Shown here: one piece after another, positions 59,005-64,000 of the stretch
Layout of the letters: every line of letters begins with the position of its first letter
Numbering within the stretch: the first letter of the stretch is position 1
Assembly (NCBI RefSeq): GCF_050107715.1
Contig: NZ_JBNILN010000001.1
Coordinates: 124,001 to 188,000, forward strand
DNA: 64,000 nucleotides
Direction of reading: 5' to 3'
Source: Metabacillus_B sp050107715
GTDB taxonomy: Bacteria > Bacillota > Bacilli > Bacillales > Bacillaceae
The notes under the pieces: model-generated
The model's database searches: none
What the model was told of the DNA's origin: nothing
The model's input: only the letters and a program-made list of their open reading frames with translations
Program-made: the position numbers and the translations under genes

Positions 59005-59862
59005 CTATTCAAAGTCCAGCAAATTCAGCTGCCTGGACGAAAGATTATCATAACGGATCCCGAGTATTCCGATCAAATCCAAAGCATTGCCTGCTGCATC
59101 CCCGCCTGAATTATTATTGAAAAGCACGAAGATTTCCTGTGAATCCTGTTCCAGCTCTTTCAGTTTTTCTGCCCATTCTTCTAATTCTTCCCGGCTATAA
59201 AGATACAAGTAGCGGACCTCTCTCCATTCTTCACCACTTCCGGTTTTGTTCCAGCCATGGACATTTCTTCCGTGAAACCGGACCAGCGTTTTAATAGAAT
59301 CTGTAGGCACCGGTATGGCCGGAATGGATCCCTCCCCTGCCTGGGGCTCATCGCAAATGCTGTGGATCCAGCCTTCACTCCTCATAAAATCTAACGTACG
59401 CTCTTTCACATCCGCCTTAAACCAGGACTGGTTCCTGAACTCTAAAGCACAGGGGATATCATTCATACGCTGCTTGCACCAGCGCAAGTATTCCACGTTT
59501 TCCTTTTTACAATCAAACCATGGCGGAAATTGAAAAAGAACCATGGCGAGCTTACCCGCAGCCTTTAAGGGACACAAGGAACGGATAAAGGCCTCGAACA
59601 TCTCTTCTTTTGTTTCAAAGGGAATCTCTCCCCTTTCATGCCCTGTCATCCCCTGATAGGCTTTGACAATAAATTGAAATCCCTCCGGGGTATCTTCAGC
59701 CCACTTCTTCATATTCCGCTCAGGCTGCACAGCGTAAAAACTGGCATCAATTTCGACTGCAGGAAAATAAGCGCTGTATTCCTTTAGCTTATCAGCAGGC
59801 TTTATCCCATCCGGATAGATGGAATCGTGATCACCCCAGCCCGTTACACCAATTTGAATCAT
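59005..59862 (-). CDS. yunF: DUF72-family protein (YunF)
   Basis: 285 residues of the DUF72 TIM-barrel family: IGVTGWGDHDSIYP, YFPAVEIDASFYAVQPERNM, PEGFQFIVKAYQGMTGHERG, CALEFRNQSWF and LVRFHGRNVHGW. The conserved charged residues suggest an enzyme of unknown reaction. GGAAGGGGAAAAGCG precedes the ATG. Confidence 0.87.
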   Translation of the reverse strand: MIQIGVTGWGDHDSIYPDGIKPADKLKEYSAYFPAVEIDASFYAVQPERNMKKWAEDTPEGFQFIVKAYQGMTGHERGEIPFETKEEMFEAFIRSLCPLKAAGKLAMVLFQFPPWFDCKKENVEYLRWCKQRMNDIPCALEFRNQSWFKADVKERTLDFMRSEGWIHSICDEPQAGEGSIPAIPVPTDSIKTLVRFHGRNVHGWNKTGSGEEWREVRYLYLYSREELEEWAEKLKELEQDSQEIFVLFNNNSGGDAAGNALDLIGILGIRYDNLSSRQLNLLDFE

Positions 59863-60025
59863 CGCTTTTCCCCTTCCTGCATCCTATCATTTCATTATTA
59901 TATCAAATGAAGCCCCCTATAAACAAAATCCCTGAGCTGTAACGATCCGGTCACAAAATAGACGGCCAAGTTCCCGGCGATTTGAGAGAAAGGACGTGAT
60001 ATACTATTGAGATAGGAGGGAGAAC

Positions 60026-60670
60026 GTGAAAAAATACCTGATCATATCGGATATTCTCTTTTATCTAATATTGCCATATGCGATCTGGGAGTATGGAAAA
60101 GAACCGCTTGGATTTTATTACGCCATGCTTCTTTCCACTGTGCCAGGTATTCTTTATACCATATACCGCTTTTTCTCTGAGAAGCAGTTTAATGTAACCG
60201 GACTATTTATCATGGCTTCCTTGAGCATCAACACGATTATTGACCTTCTCTCTCAGAATGCAGAAAGAATGCAGCATAATAATGTATGGGTATCAATCGG
60301 CTTCGGCTTGTTCTGGATGGCTTCCATCGCAATAAAAAAACCGTTCGGGCTGTATTTAATGGCGGATATTGCCTTTCTCCAGGGACAAAAACGAGAAGAC
60401 AGCCTGAAGCTTTATAATCGGCCGAAATTGCTGCCTCTCTTTTACCTATTGAGCTTTGTATTCGCTGTACAAAACTTCCTCAATGCTGCTCTCAGGGCAT
60501 TCCTGCTCAACCTTTACGGCATTGCCCAATACGATAAAATTCTTTTCTTCATGAAGATTTACGGTTGGGTTTTTACGGTTATTATAATGATTGCCTTTGT
60601 TTATACAGGAATGAAGATCAGCGGTGAGACTCCGGGTCCGGATGATTCGGATAAGATGATAAATGGATGA
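60026..60670 (+). CDS. VC0807-like membrane protein
   Basis: 214 residues with five or six membrane helices (LFYLILPYAIWEYG, FYYAMLLSTVPGILYTIYRF, LFIMASLSINTIIDL, VWVSIGFGLFWMASIAI, ...). The WMASIAIKKPFGLYLMADIA stretch matches the pattern of VC0807-type proteins, a family of unknown function. The GTG start follows TAGGAGGGAGAAC. A terminator shared with the beta-lactamase gene closes it. Confidence 0.7.
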   Translation: MKKYLIISDILFYLILPYAIWEYGKEPLGFYYAMLLSTVPGILYTIYRFFSEKQFNVTGLFIMASLSINTIIDLLSQNAERMQHNNVWVSIGFGLFWMASIAIKKPFGLYLMADIAFLQGQKREDSLKLYNRPKLLPLFYLLSFVFAVQNFLNAALRAFLLNLYGIAQYDKILFFMKIYGWVFTVIIMIAFVYTGMKISGETPGPDDSDKMING

Positions 60671-60810
60671 TTTAACGCGTTAAAAATGAGGGCTGTCCTG
60701 AAAGAATCTTCTCTCTCACCGGGCGGGTCCTAAGCTTCTTCATCCCATTGCGGTTGCGGGAATATCCCTTCCCCATGGAAAGCTGCCCTTCTGCTTCCAT
60801 CTGCCCAAAC

Positions 60811-60847
60811 AAAAACAGGGAAACGCTGGTATCCGTTTCCCTGTTTT
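60811..60847. terminator. Bidirectional terminator
   Basis: A perfect 15-bp stem, AAAAACAGGGAAACG/CGTTTCCCTGTTTTT, between the VC0807-like gene and bla. The gap before it (60671-60810) is GC-rich and repeat-like, without a gene. Confidence 0.9.
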
Positions 60848-60862
60848 TGTGATCGTGACTTT

Positions 60863-61783
60863 TTATTCTTTTTTATCGGCCTTTGCTTTAAAGACCTTCA
60901 TTACTTCTTTTGCCGCATCGGCAATAAGCTTGTCGTTATATTCCGCATCTTTTTCATCCCTGTTTGAAAGAACAGCAAGAACAATCGGATCCCCTTTTGG
61001 CGGCCATATGACGGCTATGTCATTTCTCGTACCGTATGATCCCCCGCCTGTTTTATCAGCCACTTCCCAGCCTTTTGGGACACCCGCACGAATTAACTCA
61101 TCTCCAGTCGTGTTATTCTTCATCCAATCCACTAGTAATTCCCTTTTATCAGCTGGCAATACATCTCCTAGTGCATAAGCCTGAAGACTCGATGCTAGTG
61201 CGCGCGCTGTACTGGTATCATGAGTTTCTCCTGGATTGACTTCATTTAGGTAGGGCTCATAACGCTGAGGGTTGGTAACATCATCACCGATCCCCTCTAA
61301 CGCTTTTTTAAACCCAGCCGGTCCTCCCAGCTGTTTAAGAATAAGATTCCCAGCCGTGTTGTCACTGTAACGAAGGGAAGCATCGGAAAGCTCCTTGAGG
61401 GTCATTCCTTTATCAGCATATTTTTCTGTAATCGGACTGTAAGGGACAAGATCCTGCTGGGAATAGAGGATGGTTTGGTCAAGGTCTTCTATTGAATTCT
61501 GCTGCAAAAGCGCCCCAACGGCCAGAGCCTTATGAGTAGATGTATAAGCAAAACGCTCATCAGGCTGATAGCTTACAGTTTCGTTTGAACCGGTATCCAC
61601 CGCAAATACACCGAGTTTGGCATCATATTTTTTTTCAAGCTTGGCAAAATGATGATTGGCCGGACATTGTTGTTTTTGGGACTTAGATTCAGCATCAACA
61701 TTCTTATTTGTATACCCTGTAAGCACTGCACATGTAAGAAAAAACATTGCTGCAATCATTCCTAAAGGAAAAATCCTGTTCAT
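60863..61783 (-). CDS. bla: Class A beta-lactamase
   Basis: 306 residues. The N-terminal export signal (GMIAAMFFLTCAVLTGY) has a Cys that could be lipidated, although Thr at -1 is not ideal. Active-site elements are all present: STHK (Ser70, Lys73), YSDNTAGN (SDN loop), EPYLN (Glu166 to Asn170) and ADKTGGGSYGT (KTG). It should hydrolyse penicillins. No blaI/blaR1 regulator is adjacent, and the gene sits inside an otherwise conserved region next to suf, as an intrinsic chromosomal enzyme would. AAAGGGTTATTTG precedes the ATG. Confidence 0.93.
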   Translation of the reverse strand: MNRIFPLGMIAAMFFLTCAVLTGYTNKNVDAESKSQKQQCPANHHFAKLEKKYDAKLGVFAVDTGSNETVSYQPDERFAYTSTHKALAVGALLQQNSIEDLDQTILYSQQDLVPYSPITEKYADKGMTLKELSDASLRYSDNTAGNLILKQLGGPAGFKKALEGIGDDVTNPQRYEPYLNEVNPGETHDTSTARALASSLQAYALGDVLPADKRELLVDWMKNNTTGDELIRAGVPKGWEVADKTGGGSYGTRNDIAVIWPPKGDPIVLAVLSNRDEKDAEYNDKLIADAAKEVMKVFKAKADKKE

Positions 61784-61886
61784 CAAATAACCCTTTCTTT
61801 TTTGAAATTTTCACTAAATCAGAAGGCTGCATGACGGGCCCGGCTAAGTAATTTTCCTTACCTGATTCCTGATAATATTTCCATAC

Positions 61887-61922
61887 AAAAAGCCCTGATA
61901 TATCCACTATATCAGGGCTTTT
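61887..61922 (-). terminator. Terminator of the suf operon
   Basis: An AAAAGCCCTGATATA/TATATCAGGGCTTTT perfect stem with a 5-nt loop lies just behind sufB. Confidence 0.9.
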
Positions 61923-61928
61923 GAATCA

Positions 61929-63326
61929 TTAACCGATCGAACCTTCCATCTCGAACTTAATCAGACGGTTCATTTCAACGGCATATTCCATTGGAAGTTC
62001 TTTTGTAAATGGCTCGATGAAGCCCATTACGATCATTTCAGTTGCTTCTTCTTCAGAAATTCCGCGGCTCATAAGATAAAACAGCTGCTCTTCAGATACT
62101 TTCGAAACTTTCGCTTCGTGCTCTAAAGAAATGTTGTCGTTCAAAATTTCATTGTAAGGAATGGTATCTGATGTGGATTCATTATCCATAATCAGAGTAT
62201 CGCACTCGATGTTGGAACGGGCGCCTTCCGCTTTGCGTCCAAAATGAACGATACCACGATAGGTTACTTTTCCGCCCTGCTTGGAAATGGACTTCGATAC
62301 AATGGTGGATGACGTATTCGGTGCAAGGTGGATCATTTTTGCTCCGGCATCCTGGTGCTGTCCTTTTCCTGCAAGTGCAATGGAAAGAGTCATTCCGCGT
62401 GCGCCTTCCCCTTTAAGAACCACGGCTGGATACTTCATAGTCAGCTTGGAGCCGATGTTACCATCGATCCATTCCATGGTTGCCTGTGCGTCGCAAACAG
62501 CGCGCTTTGTAACAAGGTTGAAGACGTTGTTTGCCCAGTTTTGAATCGTTGTATAACGGCAGTAGCCGCCTTTCTTAACAATTATTTCAACAACCGCACT
62601 GTGAAGGGAATTGGTTGTGTATACCGGTGCTGTACAGCCTTCTACGTAATGAACATGTGCACCTTCGTCAACGATAATCAGCGTTCTTTCAAATTGACCC
62701 ATATTTTCGGAGTTGATGCGGAAATACGCCTGAAGCGGTGTATCCACCTTTACTCCTTTTGGAACATAAATGAAAGATCCGCCCGACCAAACCGCAGAGT
62801 TTAATGCTGAAAACTTGTTGTCGGTAGGAGGAATTACTTTGCCCCAGTGCTCGCGGAAAATATCTTCATTTTCTTTCAAAGCACTGTCCGTATCCTTAAA
62901 TACGATTCCCATTTCTTCAAGGTCTTCCTTCATGTTGTGGTATACAACCTCAGATTCGTACTGCGCAGAAACACCGGCAAGGTATTTTTGCTCAGCTTCA
63001 GGAATCCCGAGCTTATCAAAAGTCCGCTTGATTTCCTCAGGGACTTCATCCCACGAACGCTCAGATTTTTCTGATGGTTTTACATAGTACGTAATTTCAT
63101 CAAAATTAAGGGCATTTAAATCTCCGCCCCATTGAGGCATCGGCATATTGTAAAAATGTTCAAGTGATTTTAAACGGAAATCAAGCATCCACTGAGGCTC
63201 TTCCTTCATGCGCGAAATTTCTTCGACGATTTCTTTCGTTAAACCGCGCTTTGAACGGAAGATGGAGACGTCTTTATCAGAAAAGCCGTATTTGTAATCC
63301 CCAATATCAGGCATTTTTTTAGCCAT
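61929..63326 (-). CDS. sufB: SufB, Fe-S cluster scaffold subunit
   Basis: 465 residues, full length. SufB forms the SufBC2D scaffold, on which clusters are built with sulfur from SufS/SufU. The conserved beta-helix core is seen in NKFSALNSAVWSGGSFIYVP, VHYVEGCTAPVYTTNSLHSA and the C-terminal ISEEEATEMIVMGFIEPF; the Cys in EGCTAP is a likely sulfur acceptor. AAGGAGTGAAGACGG precedes the ATG. It is last in the operon. Confidence 0.96.
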   Translation of the reverse strand: MAKKMPDIGDYKYGFSDKDVSIFRSKRGLTKEIVEEISRMKEEPQWMLDFRLKSLEHFYNMPMPQWGGDLNALNFDEITYYVKPSEKSERSWDEVPEEIKRTFDKLGIPEAEQKYLAGVSAQYESEVVYHNMKEDLEEMGIVFKDTDSALKENEDIFREHWGKVIPPTDNKFSALNSAVWSGGSFIYVPKGVKVDTPLQAYFRINSENMGQFERTLIIVDEGAHVHYVEGCTAPVYTTNSLHSAVVEIIVKKGGYCRYTTIQNWANNVFNLVTKRAVCDAQATMEWIDGNIGSKLTMKYPAVVLKGEGARGMTLSIALAGKGQHQDAGAKMIHLAPNTSSTIVSKSISKQGGKVTYRGIVHFGRKAEGARSNIECDTLIMDNESTSDTIPYNEILNDNISLEHEAKVSKVSEEQLFYLMSRGISEEEATEMIVMGFIEPFTKELPMEYAVEMNRLIKFEMEGSIG

Positions 63327-63363
63327 CCGTCTTCACTCCTTTTTTCAGATTTTATAATAAATG

Positions 63364-63804
63364 TCACTGCCCTTGGCTTTGAACACCTTTTTCCATCGCT
63401 TTCCATGAGAGCGTCGCACATTTTATGCGGGCCGGGAATTTGGATACTCCTTGCAGAGCTTCGATATCCCCTAAGTCTATCGTATCATCGTATTCATTTC
63501 CTTGCATCATATCTGAAAAGATTTCTGACAGTTTTAAAGCCGTTTCAATATCCTGACCCTTGATTGCCTGGGTCATCATGGAGGCGGAAGCCATGGATAT
63601 GGAGCATCCTTCGCCATCAAACTTCGCATCTGCGACTTTTCCGTCTTCAATCTTCATGGTCAGGTGAATCCGGTCCCCGCAGGTTGGATTGTTCATATCC
63701 ACGGTCAGGCTATCCTCAAGAGAGCCTTTATTGCGGGGGTTTTTATAATGATCCATGATCACTTGGCGGTACAGTGTATCAAGATTTTGGTTGTTAAAAG
63801 ACAT
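63364..63804 (-). CDS. sufU: SufU, zinc-dependent sulfur-transfer protein
   Basis: 146 residues. It has the IscU-like fold with Firmicutes SufU features: NPTCGDRIHL (first Cys), EGCSISMASASMM (second Cys) and the extra insertion before PARIKCATLSW (third Cys). It takes persulfide from SufS for the SufBCD scaffold. The start at 63804 follows CGAAGGAGTACTTC and overlaps the end of sufS by 11 bp. Confidence 0.95.
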   Translation of the reverse strand: MSFNNQNLDTLYRQVIMDHYKNPRNKGSLEDSLTVDMNNPTCGDRIHLTMKIEDGKVADAKFDGEGCSISMASASMMTQAIKGQDIETALKLSEIFSDMMQGNEYDDTIDLGDIEALQGVSKFPARIKCATLSWKAMEKGVQSQGQ

Positions 63805-64000
63805 TTGTGAAGTACTCCTTCGTTTTGATGAGCCCGCTGACGAGCTGATCAATGTCTTCCTCCGTGTTATAGAGATAGAAGCTCGCCCGGGCAGTCGCTG
63901 AAACATTCAGCCACTTCATAAGCGGCTGTGCACAGTGATGCCCCGCGCGGACTGCGATTCCCTCGGCATCCAAAACGGTAGCCACATCATGAGGATGGAC
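63794..64000 (-). CDS. sufS: SufS cysteine desulfurase, C-terminal fragment
   Basis: Only the last 68 or so residues are in the window; the rest lies beyond the right edge. The catalytic Cys loop is present in IAVRAGHHCAQPLMKWL, with the following ARASFYLYNTEEDIDQLVSG helix. It removes sulfur from cysteine with PLP. The sufS-sufU-sufB order matches the Firmicutes suf operon. Confidence 0.95.
   Translation of the reverse strand, partial: VHPHDVATVLDAEGIAVRAGHHCAQPLMKWLNVSATARASFYLYNTEEDIDQLVSGLIKTKEYFTNVF

Noticed and set aside
1..64000. tRNA, rRNA, prophage or integrated plasmid regions.
   Set aside because: No tRNA-like cloverleaf, rRNA sequence, integrase or phage structural gene was recognised; apart from the RAYT there is no mobile-element gene.

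Overview
The window is a stretch of a spore-forming Bacillaceae chromosome (Bacillus or a close relative). The evidence is moderate GC content, strong AGGAGG-type ribosome binding sites, frequent TTG/GTG starts, many sporulation, spore-coat and germination genes, and gene order that, from memory, closely follows the B. subtilis block running from the comQ/degQ region through the yue, yui, yum, yut and yun genes to the suf operon. No tRNA, rRNA, prophage or CRISPR locus was seen.

Layout. 1-1.5 kb: end of a quorum-sensing locus (comQ fragment, then degQ with a ComA-type operator). 1.5-6.3 kb: a TerC-type metal exporter, an aldo/keto reductase, a YuxH-type EAL-HDOD protein and an HpaB-type flavin monooxygenase. 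6.4-9.9 kb: yueH, yueG and a divergent four-gene spore cluster (two GerPA/PF-like proteins, a small heat-shock-like protein, a GerPC-like protein), then yueF. 10-11.4 kb: a CBS-domain CNNM transporter broken by a frameshift. 11.6-16.2 kb: yuzF, yueE, a candidate small RNA, the CssRS-type secretion-stress two-component system and, just upstream of it, two paralogous secreted helical proteins. 16.4-21.3 kb: adeR-ald (alanine catabolism), an OsmC protein and a 7TM-PAS histidine kinase. 21.5-32.6 kb: yuiH, bioY with a BirA operator, a decayed gene, yuiF, pepA, yuiD, a BtuF-like protein, yuiC, yuiB, yuiA, a Nudix hydrolase and an NDH-2 gene preceded by three Rex-like sites. 33.1-35.8 kb: yumC, then a 0.95-kb array of 41-bp hairpin repeats beside a RAYT-type Y1 transposase. 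35.8-53.9 kb: Fe-S carriers, dapF, yutJ, the hom-thrC-thrB operon, yutH, yutG, yutF, yutE, an EAL protein, yutD, yutC and lipA. 54-60 kb: lytH and yunB to yunF. 60-64 kb: a membrane protein, a class A beta-lactamase, and sufB, sufU and the end of sufS.

Themes. Iron-sulfur metabolism recurs (sufSUB, an ErpA/SufA-type carrier, an Nfu-type carrier, lipA). So do redox and respiration (two NDH-2-like flavoproteins and the ferredoxin/flavodoxin reductase), spore formation (yueG cluster, yutH, yutC, lytH, yunB) and envelope quality control (CssRS with two Spy/CpxP-like secreted proteins).

The most unusual object is the RAYT plus repeat array at 34.17-35.77 kb. It holds 23 complete units and one half unit, each complete unit able to fold as a short hairpin. 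It looks like a REP/RAYT ('REPtron') system in a Gram-positive genome, with a perfect 122-bp internal duplication that points to recent expansion. All statements about homologues rest on remembered families; no database search was run.
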